Positions 34,584 to 43,588 of a stretch of DNA of 64,000 nucleotides are shown in pieces. The stretch is from JABCYV01 sp963696025 (GTDB lineage: Bacteria > Acidobacteriota > Terriglobia > Terriglobales > Acidobacteriaceae), in contig CAVOII010000011.1 of the NCBI GenBank assembly GCA_963696025.1, positions 1 to 64,000 on the forward strand, read 5' to 3'. The position numbers and the translations under genes were made by a program. Within the stretch, counting starts at the first letter, position 1. Each line of letters opens with the position of its first letter. The notes beneath the pieces were generated by a model that made no database searches, was not told the DNA's origin, and saw nothing but the letters and a program-made list of their open reading frames with translations.

Positions 34584-35810
34584 TTAGTGGCTATCTTTGA
34601 CGGTCTGAACTTCCAGCGTGCGCACCAGCCATGGAATGATGACCTGCTTAAAAATAACCGGATCGGGCCACACTTTCACCTGTCGCCCCAAATGACCGCC
34701 CTGGGGATTGATCCAAGCGTACTTTGGAACGTCGCCGCTGCTGAGGAGTAAGTAGATATCCGAGATTGGAACCTGGGTATCCAAAACTCCGGCCAGGATC
34801 AACATGGTCGTGCTGGGTTTACCGAGTAGCTTTTCATTCACCAGAGACATCTTGGAGAGCGCCGCAGCGAGCTCATCTGGCGTCGAGACGCCGTCAAAGA
34901 TATTCATCAATGCGGGCACCTGATCGAACAAATACTCCCGATTTCCCTGCAGAGAATTCATCAGGAAATCTTTCTGAAAGAACTTATCGACGGGCGGTGA
35001 TTGAGCGCTCGTTCCTTTCAGACGTGAGCGTTCTACGATCGACATTTTGGTCGCCCAATAAGCTCCCCAACTGACGCCGTGCATCGCGATTCTTGTTTTG
35101 TCTACTTCCGGCCTAGTCTGAAGATAGTCGAGGACGCGCGAGAGCATGCGGTCGGCGGTTTCACTCACCTTGATCGGCGCCTGACCGGTGCCGGGCCCAT
35201 CGACCGCGAGAAAGCCGACACCATAAGGCAGAATCGCGGCAAAGCTTTCGGAGAGATCTTCTTTGCGGCTATCCAGACCGTTAACTGCGATCACCAGCGG
35301 TACGGGAGTCCCGGTGTTTTTTGGAAGACGCAAATAGCCAATGATCTCCGAGCCTTCGAAGGGGATGTGAACAACTTCCAGCGGCGGATCCCAGAAACGG
35401 GCATGAGCCAGAAATGCTTGGATTGCCTTTTGATACGACTGCTGTTTTTTTGGAGAGGCCGGAATTGGCCAACGGCCGAAAGAGTAAAGCCGCCACGCTC
35501 GGATGTAGTCGGCATTGGCTTTCATGGGGTCGGTTGCTTCGAGTGCTTTTCCCTCCGCCATGTAACGATCGGCAACCGACATGAAGGCCGCGGCCCATTC
35601 ATCCTTATCACGCGTCTTGACGGAATTGAGGGCTTCGCGAACGTCTTCCGGATCCAGCCCGATGAGCGGGTACATTCCATTTTCGGCACGACGGATCGCT
35701 TCAGTCTTTATCTCCTCAAGCGTTCGCTCACTTGGTTCCGGGGCAAACGCGCTCGCCACGGTCACGGCGGCGAGAACAAGCGTCAGGCCACGGCAAAATT
35801 CTCCTGTCAC
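34584..35810 (-). CDS. Secreted alpha/beta hydrolase (DUF1100/FrsA-like)
   Basis: A 408-residue protein with GTG start, AAGGAGT upstream and a signal peptide (about residues 1-23). After a helical N-terminal part comes the hydrolase domain with GYLRLPKN, VIAVNGLDSRKED, DGPGTGQAP and the nucleophile elbow GVSWGAYWA (Ser in GxSxG). LILAGVLDTQVP holds the Asp and GGHLG a possible catalytic His. It resembles FrsA/2,6-dihydroxypseudooxynicotine hydrolase-type enzymes, which cut esters or C-C bonds. It lies 34 bases after the TonB receptor gene on the same strand, hence same operon and probably acting on the imported substrate in the periplasm. Confidence 0.88.
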   Translation of the reverse strand: MTGEFCRGLTLVLAAVTVASAFAPEPSERTLEEIKTEAIRRAENGMYPLIGLDPEDVREALNSVKTRDKDEWAAAFMSVADRYMAEGKALEATDPMKANADYIRAWRLYSFGRWPIPASPKKQQSYQKAIQAFLAHARFWDPPLEVVHIPFEGSEIIGYLRLPKNTGTPVPLVIAVNGLDSRKEDLSESFAAILPYGVGFLAVDGPGTGQAPIKVSETADRMLSRVLDYLQTRPEVDKTRIAMHGVSWGAYWATKMSIVERSRLKGTSAQSPPVDKFFQKDFLMNSLQGNREYLFDQVPALMNIFDGVSTPDELAAALSKMSLVNEKLLGKPSTTMLILAGVLDTQVPISDIYLLLSSGDVPKYAWINPQGGHLGRQVKVWPDPVIFKQVIIPWLVRTLEVQTVKDSH

Positions 35811-35844
35811 GTTTCTTGACTCCTTTCAAGCTGTCCCGAAATTA

Positions 35845-38800
35845 CTAGAAGATGAACTTCAAGCCGAACTGGGTCGCACGCGGACCGCCCGTACCTATCA
35901 CCGGGTTTGATGCCGCCTTGTCGGGGGTGGCACAACCGCAGCCAAATATGCCGGCTGAGCCGGTAGAAGGATCGTTGAAGCCTCCCGTCCCGTAACCATT
36001 CTGTCCACCGAAGGGATTGGCGAAGTTGGGGTGGTTGAGAATGTTGAAGAACTCTGCACGGAACTGCATACTCACTCGCTCCCCAAACTTCCACAATTTG
36101 GCCACAGAGAAATCCCAGTTGCGAAAGCCGGAATCGCGGAAGAAGTTGCGACCCATAGTGCCGAAGGTTCCCAGGGCTGGAGGAATCATGACGGAGTTGC
36201 CCTTCGCGAAGCAACCGAATAATCCCAGCGACTGCAACATCGCCGGACTGGTTGCCTTGGCAACGCATGCCGGATTGCTGGTGCTCTTGAAAAAAGGAAT
36301 CCCAACCGGACCCGATGTGAAATCACTGGGATTGCCAAAGAAGTCCCAGCGTTCGATCCCTGTGGCGGCAACCCGTGATGCACCGGTGCCGCTGACGTCG
36401 GTACTCGAATCCGTCGGACCCCACGGTTGCGCGCTGTTCAGAGTCACGATGGAATTGAGCTGCCAGCCGTCCAGCAGCTGTGCAAAAGACTTTTTTCCGG
36501 GAACGGTATAGGTCGTCGAAAGCGTGAAGCGATGGCGTATGTCGAAGTCGCTGCTTGCATATTCGCGTTGCGGATGCGCGCTGTCCTGAGGAAGGCCCAA
36601 TCCCTGTCCGAAATCCCAGTTGGCGCCGACGTCGTCCAGAGCGTGCGCGTAGGTGTAGCCGATAACCGCAAGTAGGCCATGGTAATTGCGCGCCGTCAGA
36701 GTGGCTTGCAGGCCGTTGTAATTCGATCGGTAAATGTTCCCCATCTGATAGACGGCATTTAGGAACGGGAACGTGCCATTGAATGGGCGTGCTGCCTGTT
36801 CTGCTGCCGGATCGGCTGCACCCGCCGCGATCGCAGCGGGCGTCCACCCGGCACCGACAGTCGGTTGGTTGATGTCGTGGATGCCCACCAGGTTTGAACC
36901 ATGATTGCCGACATAGCCGACTTCCAAGGAGAGATTGTTGGCTAGCGCGTGCTGGACGTTCACAGACCAACTGGCGACGTAGGGAGTAGTGATGTTGGGG
37001 TCGATCGCAAGGATGGTGCATGGATTCGCAGTGCAATTGACCGGCGCACTGCCGGTCGGAAAGATTGGCCCCGTATTGTATTGAGCGACGCTTGGAAACA
37101 CATTAATGTTGCCGACGGCGATCGAGCCGCCTCCGGGCAGTGCGCCCGTGCTCGTTGCAGTGGGAATGCTGCTTAGACCAAGCGTGTTGTTGAATGCGAG
37201 AAACGATTCCCAGTTGACCGTCTCATACATGAGGCCGGCGCCCGCTCGGATCACGGTACTCCCCTTGCCCGTGGGGTCCCATGCCAGGCCGACACGTGGC
37301 GCGAAATTCTTGTGGTCGCCGTGATACGGCGAACTAATTTGCTGGCCGACTTGCACGTCTCCTAACTTCGGATCGAAGTTGCCCAGGAGATTGTGGTCGT
37401 CCTTGATGACCCCGCTGTATTCGTAGCGCAAGCCCAGATTCAACGTGAGATTACTCTTGATACGCCAGTCGTCCTGTACAAACCCTCCCTCGGACCAATT
37501 GTGTATGTGCCGTGTGGGGTCTCCGATGAGTACGCTGCCCACAGCTACGTCACCGGCGAAGAAGTCCTCCAAAGCCGTCGACATCACCGTCGGACTCAAT
37601 GTGAAAGCCCCGCCCCCGAGAAACTTGAGCCGGCCCCTGCCGCCGGCATAGGCGCCCCCTGTGAAGCTGTCGCGATGGAGTTCGCCACCAAACTTGAAAA
37701 CATGGTTGCCGAGCGTATATGAAATGTGATCGACGAATTGCACTCTGGTGTCCGGCCCCTGCACCTTGGGCCACACGAACCCTCCCAGTGTATTCGGTAC
37801 GTTAAAGGGCAGAATGGTGATGATCGGCAGTCCGCCATATAGAGGATTCGTTACTCCCGTATTGATGCCGTAGCTCGACGCGGGAATGTTGTGGTCGGCG
37901 GTAAACGTGGGCTGGTAGAGACGGTTATAACCGATTCGCGCCTCATTGGCCCAGCGCGAGCTTGGTGTCCAAACCCAGGAGCCTCCGACGACTTGCGCGC
38001 GTGTGTGAATCTGCGTTAGCCATTGGGGTTGTACTTCAAATGCGTCGTTGACCGTTCCTGAATTGTTTCCGTAAAAGTACATTCCGCTGATGGCGTTGCG
38101 ATCCGAGAGGTGGTAGTCAATTTTTCCCACGGCGTTGTCGGCGTTAACGGTATTTGGCAGGCTGAGGTTAATCAGGCCTGGGCCAGCAGGATTGGTTCCG
38201 TTGTTAAGCGGAAAGCCTTTGCCGTTGCACGTGACTGGAGGTCCCAGTTGGCAACCGGCTAAGCTGAGACTTACGGGGCTTATGGCAAATCCGCCTTTTT
38301 GCAAATCTGCGATCGCATCCTGCACGCTGTTAGTGCAATCGCCGACGTTGGTGAAGAGGCAATTTGAAGTTGCCGGCGTCAGCGGAGATGTGGCTGGGCT
38401 GGCCTCCACTCCCGAATTGCCGACACGGTAACGCTGACCCTCGTAACCCCCAAAGAAGAAAAGTTTGTCCTTAATGATTGGTCCACCGAGGGTCGCGCCG
38501 AATTGCTTCAAACTGCGCGGAGTCTTCGACTGCGTCGCGGCTGGGTTGAAGAAATTGCGCGCGTCGAAAATGGTGTCGCGATAGAAGCCGTAAGCGGTGC
38601 CGTGAAGACTATTGGTGCCCGACTTCAGCGCCACGTTAACAATCGCGCCCGGCTTCCAGCCGTACTCTGCCGGCGGATTTTCCTGGACGTTGAATTCCTG
38701 GATAGCGTCGACCGGCAAAATCGTCGCGGAATCACCCGCAATCCCGGCTCCATTGATGATGCTCTGACCAGAGAACGGTTCGCTGTTGAATAGACCGTCG

Positions 38801-39387
38801 ATGAGATAGGCATTGTCTTCGGCGCGAAGACCGTTGGTACTGGTAGTCGAAAATCCACCACCGGGATAGCGAACTACTCCGGGACGTAGTTGCAGGAGGT
38901 TTTCGTAGTTACGGCCGTTTAACGGTAGATCGTTAATTTCTTTGTTGCTCAGGGTGCCGCCTAACGTCGCAGAGGTCGTATTCAGTAACGGAACTTCTCC
39001 GCTGACCACAACGGTTTCCGAGGTCTGACCAGGCTGGAGGGTCAGGTCGATGCGTACATCCTGAGCCACCTGCAACTCGATATTCGTACGCTCGCTGGTC
39101 TTGAATCCCTTGGCTTCGGCCCGGATCGTATAAATGCCTGGCGACAGATCGGGGGCGGCGTAGGCGCCGGCTTCATCCGTGGTGACCGTGCGGGTCACGC
39201 CTCGTTGCACGTCCGTAACGACCACCGTCGCCCCGCCCAGAGCCGCGCCGGTTTGGTCAGTCAAAGTTCCCAGGAAACGGCCAGTGTTGGTTTGTGAAAG
39301 CAATGAGATGCAAAGCAAGAGAATGGGGGCAGCTAACTTCACAGGGACACAGGCCGACGCTCTCACCCTCGACGCCAGGGAACGCAT
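35845..39387 (-). CDS. TonB-dependent receptor, Oar-like
   Basis: A 1180-residue outer-membrane receptor. A signal segment (about 1-35) is followed by a carboxypeptidase-regulatory-like domain (about 38-120: GTLTDQTGAALGGATVVVTD), a plug (PLNGRNYENLLQLRPGVVRY, DAIQEFNVQENPPAEYGW, NVALKSGTNSLHGTAYGF) and a large barrel ending TQFGLKFIF. GGAGG precedes the ATG. It heads the leftward operon and is divergent from the aldehyde dehydrogenase gene, with a 148-base region carrying two inverted operator arms between them. It probably imports the compound that this regulon degrades. Confidence 0.93.
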   Translation of the reverse strand: MRSLASRVRASACVPVKLAAPILLLCISLLSQTNTGRFLGTLTDQTGAALGGATVVVTDVQRGVTRTVTTDEAGAYAAPDLSPGIYTIRAEAKGFKTSERTNIELQVAQDVRIDLTLQPGQTSETVVVSGEVPLLNTTSATLGGTLSNKEINDLPLNGRNYENLLQLRPGVVRYPGGGFSTTSTNGLRAEDNAYLIDGLFNSEPFSGQSIINGAGIAGDSATILPVDAIQEFNVQENPPAEYGWKPGAIVNVALKSGTNSLHGTAYGFYRDTIFDARNFFNPAATQSKTPRSLKQFGATLGGPIIKDKLFFFGGYEGQRYRVGNSGVEASPATSPLTPATSNCLFTNVGDCTNSVQDAIADLQKGGFAISPVSLSLAGCQLGPPVTCNGKGFPLNNGTNPAGPGLINLSLPNTVNADNAVGKIDYHLSDRNAISGMYFYGNNSGTVNDAFEVQPQWLTQIHTRAQVVGGSWVWTPSSRWANEARIGYNRLYQPTFTADHNIPASSYGINTGVTNPLYGGLPIITILPFNVPNTLGGFVWPKVQGPDTRVQFVDHISYTLGNHVFKFGGELHRDSFTGGAYAGGRGRLKFLGGGAFTLSPTVMSTALEDFFAGDVAVGSVLIGDPTRHIHNWSEGGFVQDDWRIKSNLTLNLGLRYEYSGVIKDDHNLLGNFDPKLGDVQVGQQISSPYHGDHKNFAPRVGLAWDPTGKGSTVIRAGAGLMYETVNWESFLAFNNTLGLSSIPTATSTGALPGGGSIAVGNINVFPSVAQYNTGPIFPTGSAPVNCTANPCTILAIDPNITTPYVASWSVNVQHALANNLSLEVGYVGNHGSNLVGIHDINQPTVGAGWTPAAIAAGAADPAAEQAARPFNGTFPFLNAVYQMGNIYRSNYNGLQATLTARNYHGLLAVIGYTYAHALDDVGANWDFGQGLGLPQDSAHPQREYASSDFDIRHRFTLSTTYTVPGKKSFAQLLDGWQLNSIVTLNSAQPWGPTDSSTDVSGTGASRVAATGIERWDFFGNPSDFTSGPVGIPFFKSTSNPACVAKATSPAMLQSLGLFGCFAKGNSVMIPPALGTFGTMGRNFFRDSGFRNWDFSVAKLWKFGERVSMQFRAEFFNILNHPNFANPFGGQNGYGTGGFNDPSTGSAGIFGCGCATPDKAASNPVIGTGGPRATQFGLKFIF

Positions 39388-39414
39388 ACAGACCTCCGTT
39401 TATGTGGTCCGACA

Positions 39415-39444
39415 GCTCTACCACCATATGAGAATATGTGTCAA
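39415..39444 (-). promoter_or_regulatory. Putative leftward promoter (TonB receptor operon)
   Basis: On the minus strand, TTGACA (plus-strand 39439-39444) is followed after 18 bases by TAGAGC (39415-39420), inside the left operator arm. The -10 is weak, so the exact box is tentative. Confidence 0.45.
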
Positions 39445-39470
39445 GAAGAATTGCTCAGAACTGTATAGGC

Positions 39471-39501
39471 TTGACACTATGTGGTTATATTGTGGTAGGG
39501 T
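39471..39501 (+). promoter_or_regulatory. Putative rightward promoter (aldehyde dehydrogenase operon)
   Basis: TTGACA (39471-39476) is followed after 19 bases by TAGGGT (39496-39501), inside the right operator arm and mirroring the leftward promoter. The spacing is long and the -10 weak, so a regulator-dependent promoter is possible. Confidence 0.45.
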
Positions 39502-39535
39502 TGTCGGACCACAATACCGGATGTCGAAAGCTTGA

Positions 39536-40909
39536 ATGATGGCAATCGCGACAATAAATCCCGCGACAGGTGAGCTCCTCAAGACTTTTGAGCCGCTCTC
39601 GGACTCCGAGATTGACCACAAGATTCAGCGGGCCGCGAGTGCCTTCCGTTCCTACCGAAAGCTTCTATTCGCTGACCGGGCACGGATGATGATCAAGGCC
39701 GGGGACGTGCTCGAGCGCGATAAGGAAACGTTCGCGCGAATGATGACCACCGAGATGGGTAAGCCGTATCGGGCTGGAGTCGATGAGGCCGTCAAGTGCG
39801 CCTGGGCGTGCCGATATTACGCGGAAAACGCGGAACGCTTTCTTGCCGACGAAGTAGTGGAGACGACAGCCACGCGTAGTTATGTCCGTTACCAGCCGCT
39901 GGGACCCATACTGGCAGTAATGCCCTGGAATTTTCCTTTCTGGCAGGTGGTGCGATTCGCGGCTCCGGCGCTGATGGCGGGCAATGTGGGACTCCTGAAG
40001 CACGCATCGAACGTTCCCCAATGCGCCCTCGCCATTGAAGAAATCTTTCGTAAGGCGGAGTTTCCGGAAGGTGTGTTTCAAACACTTCTCATTGGTTCTC
40101 AACAGGTGGATGGAATTCTGAACGATCCGCGTGTGGTTGCCGCAACTCTCACCGGCAGTGAAGAAGCTGGAGTACAGGTGGGAACTGGCGCCGCCAAGCG
40201 CATTAAGAAGGTCGTCCTCGAACTGGGCGGCAGCGATCCTTTTATTGTTATGCCGAGCGCCAATCTCGACGACGCGATTGCCACCGCTGTTAAAGCCCGA
40301 ATCGTGAACAACGGACAATCCTGCATTGCCGCCAAGCGCTTTATCGTGGCCGATGCGATCGCCAACGAGTTCGAGCGCAAGTTCGTGACCAAGATGGAGG
40401 CGCTCAAGGTCGGCGATCCATTCGACGAAAGCACGGAACTCGGCCCTCTGGCGACGCGGGATGGCGTGACCAGCCTGGATGCGGACGTTCAGAAAACAGT
40501 CGCGGCGGGAGCTCGGGTCTTAACTGGGGGCAAACCGTTGCAACGGACTGGCAATTTCTACGCGCCCACGGTCTTGACGGATATTCCCGAAGAGTCTCCG
40601 GCATATCGCGAAGAGCTATTTGGTCCGGTAGCCTGCATTTTCCGCGCAAAGGATGTAGATGATGCAATCCGGATCGCGAACGACAGTCGATTTGGCCTGG
40701 GAGCAAGCGCGTGGACCAATGATCAGAGCGAACGCGAGCGCTTTATCAGCGAACTCGAAGCCGGAATGGTATTCATCAACAAGATGGTGGCATCCGATCC
40801 GAGGCTTCCCTTTGGCGGAGTGAAGCACTCCGGCCACGGCCGCGAGCTTGGGCCCTATGGCATTCGCGAGTTTACCAACACCAAGACAGTTTGGATTCAA
40901 GCTGCTTGA
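39536..40909 (+). CDS. gabD: Succinate-semialdehyde dehydrogenase-type aldehyde dehydrogenase
   Basis: A 457-residue NAD(P)-dependent aldehyde dehydrogenase, cytoplasmic. It has PWNFPFWQVVRFAAPALMAGN (cofactor and Asn), the general base in VLELGGSDPFIV and the nucleophile Cys in NNGQSCIAAKRF. Downstream are EELFGPVACIF and MVASDPRLPFGGVKHSGHGRE, the pattern of the GabD/Sad succinate-semialdehyde group. First gene of the rightward operon. No strong ribosome site precedes the tandem ATGs (39536 and 39539). The substrate in this pathway may be another short semialdehyde; the symbol reflects family only. Confidence 0.85.
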   Translation: MMAIATINPATGELLKTFEPLSDSEIDHKIQRAASAFRSYRKLLFADRARMMIKAGDVLERDKETFARMMTTEMGKPYRAGVDEAVKCAWACRYYAENAERFLADEVVETTATRSYVRYQPLGPILAVMPWNFPFWQVVRFAAPALMAGNVGLLKHASNVPQCALAIEEIFRKAEFPEGVFQTLLIGSQQVDGILNDPRVVAATLTGSEEAGVQVGTGAAKRIKKVVLELGGSDPFIVMPSANLDDAIATAVKARIVNNGQSCIAAKRFIVADAIANEFERKFVTKMEALKVGDPFDESTELGPLATRDGVTSLDADVQKTVAAGARVLTGGKPLQRTGNFYAPTVLTDIPEESPAYREELFGPVACIFRAKDVDDAIRIANDSRFGLGASAWTNDQSERERFISELEAGMVFINKMVASDPRLPFGGVKHSGHGRELGPYGIREFTNTKTVWIQAA

Positions 40910-40969
40910 AGAGTTCAGAGTCGCGTGAAAGTGTGCCTGGTTGTACTCGGCGGGATTCAGCGAGGGGAT

Positions 40970-41719
40970 ATGGCGTACAAGGTAGTCCGGACATCTCGAC
41001 TCTACGAGCAAATCGTCCAGCAGATCGAGGAATCGATCCTGAAGGGCGCACTCAAGCCGGGAAACCAGCTGCCCGCCGAGCGTGAGCTAGCTCAGCAGTT
41101 CGGGGTTAGCCGGACGGCGGTACGTGAAGCTGTGAAAGCGCTCCGCGAAAAAGGTCTGGTAGAGGCTTATTCCGGACGCGGGACGTTCGTGACTGATGGT
41201 ACGTCACAGGCTATCCGGCAGTCGCTGGATCTGATGGTCAAAATAGGTCAACCGGATGGATCCACAAGCTTGGCTGAACTCCGCGCCATCCTCGAACCGG
41301 AAATCGCGGCGCTGGCGGCAACTCGCGTCGAGGAACAACACCTCAGCACCATGCGGGAGGCGGTCGACGTTATGGACCGTTCACGGCGAGACCCCGACGC
41401 CTTCATTGAAGCCGATCTCGATTTCCATCTCGCTTTAGCGGAAGCGGCGGCAAATCCTCTCATATTGTCCTTGATTGATTCAATCGTCGGTCTGCTTCGC
41501 GAACAGCGGATGAGGATATTTAGAGTGGATGGTGGGCCGGAGCGCGGGCAGTTTCACCATAAACGCATCCTGCAAGCCATCGAACTTCGGGATCCCGAAA
41601 AAGCGCGTACCACGATGCGGGATCACCTACAACAGGTTTGTGAGGATTCTCGCGATGATTTAAGAGTCGCCCAACCCGCGCTCTCGAAGAAACTTCGCAA
41701 TTTGGAGATGCATGGCTAA
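40970..41719 (+). CDS. GntR family regulator, FadR/FCD type
   Basis: A 249-residue regulator. The winged helix (about residues 8-72) has YEQIVQQIEESILKGALKPGNQLPAERELAQQFGVSRTAVREAVKALREKGLV. The all-helical FCD effector domain (about 95-235) has RAILEPEIAALAATR, ADLDFHLALAEAAANPLILSLIDSI and HKRILQAIELRDPEKARTTMRDHL, with the Asp/His metal-carboxylate site positions. FCD regulators usually bind organic acids. GAGGGGAT precedes this ATG, so the in-frame ATG at 40925 is not favoured. It overlaps the next gene by 8 bases and likely acts at the paired operators 39403-39513. Confidence 0.93.
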   Translation: MAYKVVRTSRLYEQIVQQIEESILKGALKPGNQLPAERELAQQFGVSRTAVREAVKALREKGLVEAYSGRGTFVTDGTSQAIRQSLDLMVKIGQPDGSTSLAELRAILEPEIAALAATRVEEQHLSTMREAVDVMDRSRRDPDAFIEADLDFHLALAEAAANPLILSLIDSIVGLLREQRMRIFRVDGGPERGQFHHKRILQAIELRDPEKARTTMRDHLQQVCEDSRDDLRVAQPALSKKLRNLEMHG

Positions 41720-42593
41720 TCTGGGATTTGTCGGTCTCGGCGTCATGGGCAGCCAAATGGTGAACCGGCTGCTGAGTAAAGGACACACCTTGACCGGTTA
41801 TAACCGCACTCGATCGAAGGCAGAGTGGCTGATTGCCAAAGGCATGAAGTGGGCGAATTCACCACGCGAGGTCAGTGCATCCGCCGACCTGACTTTTGCC
41901 ATGGTCACGAATGCAACGGCGCTTGCCGCTATCGCTGAAGGACCAGATGGGCTGCTAGGCGGCTTCAGCAAGGGCAAAATCTTTAGCGATATGAGTACGG
42001 TCAGTCCTGCGGCCAGCCGAGCCTTGGCTGCCAAAGTCCGCGAGAAAGGCGCCGACATGGTTGACTCGCCGGTGTCGGGAAGTGTGATCACGCTGCAGGA
42101 GGGGAAGCTGGCGGTAATGGTTGGGGGACGCCGCGAGACGTTCGATCGGCTGAAGCCGATATTGCTTGATATCGGACCAAAAGTCACCTACGTCGGCGAC
42201 AACGGACTGGCGTTGTCCATGAAAATTGCTATAAACCTTAGCCTTGCGGTGCAGATGATGGCGTTCTCGGAAGGAGTCTTGCTGGCAGAGAAGAGCGGAA
42301 TCGCCCGGGAAGTTGCGGTTGACGTTCTCACCCACAGCGCCGTGGCGTCGCCGATGATTCAGTATCGTGGGCCGTTCGTGCTCCAGCAACCAGAAGAAGC
42401 CTGGTTCGATGTAAACATGATGCAGAAGGATATGCTGCTGGCGCTGGAGATGGGCCGTCAGCTCAACGTTCCATTGCCGACCACCGCGGTCAGCAATGAG
42501 TTCTTGACTGCGGCTCGTGGCATGGGAGTCGAAAAGAAGGATTTCGCGGTGGTGTTTGATGTTCTAGCGCGGATGGCAGGAGTGGCGAAATGA
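41712..42593 (+). CDS. 3-hydroxyisobutyrate dehydrogenase-like beta-hydroxyacid dehydrogenase
   Basis: A 293-residue NAD(P)-dependent dehydrogenase. The Rossmann motif is MANLGFVGLGVMGSQMVNRL. The substrate loop DSPVSGSVITLQEGKLAVMVGG and catalytic Lys (MKIAINL, near residue 171) match the HIBADH/tartronate-semialdehyde reductase family. It interconverts a beta-hydroxyacid and its semialdehyde, fitting the adjacent semialdehyde dehydrogenase. The family includes 2-hydroxy-3-oxopropionate reductase, 3-hydroxyisobutyrate dehydrogenase and related enzymes; the sequence alone does not decide. It overlaps the FCD regulator by 8 bases and E1alpha by 4. Confidence 0.9.
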   Translation: MANLGFVGLGVMGSQMVNRLLSKGHTLTGYNRTRSKAEWLIAKGMKWANSPREVSASADLTFAMVTNATALAAIAEGPDGLLGGFSKGKIFSDMSTVSPAASRALAAKVREKGADMVDSPVSGSVITLQEGKLAVMVGGRRETFDRLKPILLDIGPKVTYVGDNGLALSMKIAINLSLAVQMMAFSEGVLLAEKSGIAREVAVDVLTHSAVASPMIQYRGPFVLQQPEEAWFDVNMMQKDMLLALEMGRQLNVPLPTTAVSNEFLTAARGMGVEKKDFAVVFDVLARMAGVAK

Positions 42594-43588
42594 CGACTAT
42601 CGCGGTGAACGCGACCGTCGACTCGGGAGTCAAGGTCGAACAGTGGATCCAAGTGTACCGACGAATGGTGAGCATTCGCCGGTTCGAAGAGCAGGTCAAT
42701 GAACTCTACACCCGCGCCCTAATGCCCGGACTGGCTCATCTTTACGTGGGCGAGGAAGCCGTGGCAGTCGGAATCTGCGAGGCGCTCCGGCTTGATGACT
42801 ACATCACCAGTACGCATCGCGGACATGGACACTGTCTGGCCAAAGGGGCATCGCCGGACCGCATGTTCGCCGAACTGCTCGGAAAAGAAGCGGGATACTG
42901 TCGCGGCAAAGGTGGATCTATGCACATTGCGGACCCCGCGACCGGCAACCTGGGAGCGAACGCTATTGTAGCCGGGAGCGTAGGGATCGCGACCGGCGCG
43001 GCATTTTCCGCCAGGCATCTCAAGAACGGTCGGGTTGCGGTCTGCTTCTTCGGAGAAGGCGCGCTTGGACAAGGGGTCCTCTACGAAGTTATGAACCTCG
43101 CACAGCTCTGGAAGTTACCTGTGATTTACGCATGCGAGAACAATCTTTACACCGAATATACGCACTACTCCGAGACCACAGCGGGCGACATCCTGGCTCG
43201 CGCCACCGCTTTTGGCTTGCAGGCCGAGAGCGTGGATGGTCAGGACGTGAGGGCTGTTTATGCGGCAGCGAAGAGGCTGGTCGATCGCGCCCGTCAGGGA
43301 GGCGGACCCGTGTTTCTTTTGTGCAATACGTACCGGTACACCGGTCATCACGTCGGCGATATCAATCGCGAATACTACCGCTCGAAGCAGGAGGAGCAAA
43401 CCTGGAAAACCGAGCATGATCCGATAAAACGCCTGGCCAATTGGCTGATTGAACAAAAGCTTGCCGATTCTGTCTTGCTCAATGGCGTTGAGGCGGAGGT
43501 TCGAGTCAAGATGGAAAAAGCGGTTGAGTTCGCAATCGCGGCTCCTTATCCCCGCGTGGAAGAAGCGGAGCAGAACGTCTATGCATGA
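42590..43588 (+). CDS. 2-oxoacid dehydrogenase E1 component, alpha subunit
   Basis: A 332-residue thiamine-diphosphate enzyme subunit. The fold is clear from HLYVGEEAVAVGICEAL, TSTHRGHGHCLAKG and GGSMHIAD. The ThDP/magnesium motif is FFGEGALGQGVLYEVMNLAQLWKLPVIYACENN. The usual GDG reads GEG (residues 155-157), as in branched-chain ketoacid E1alpha. Overall similarity is to the acetoin/pyruvate dehydrogenase AcoA/PdhA group. With E1beta it decarboxylates a 2-oxoacid and passes the acyl group to E2 lipoate. It overlaps E1beta by 8 bases and the preceding gene by 4. Confidence 0.93.
   Translation: MTTIAVNATVDSGVKVEQWIQVYRRMVSIRRFEEQVNELYTRALMPGLAHLYVGEEAVAVGICEALRLDDYITSTHRGHGHCLAKGASPDRMFAELLGKEAGYCRGKGGSMHIADPATGNLGANAIVAGSVGIATGAAFSARHLKNGRVAVCFFGEGALGQGVLYEVMNLAQLWKLPVIYACENNLYTEYTHYSETTAGDILARATAFGLQAESVDGQDVRAVYAAAKRLVDRARQGGGPVFLLCNTYRYTGHHVGDINREYYRSKQEEQTWKTEHDPIKRLANWLIEQKLADSVLLNGVEAEVRVKMEKAVEFAIAAPYPRVEEAEQNVYA

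Larger units (their letters stand above)
39403..39513. promoter_or_regulatory. Paired inverted operators in the divergent promoter
   Basis: Two 26-bp arms, 39403-39428 and 39488-39513, are inverted copies of each other (about 22 of 26 positions match). Each has the outer half TGTGGTCCGACA and the inner half CTACCAC. GGTCCGAC resembles FadR/GntR-type sites (TGGTCnGACCA). The arms cover the likely -10 elements of both divergent promoters. The FCD-type GntR protein encoded at 40970 is the probable binder. Confidence 0.75.
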
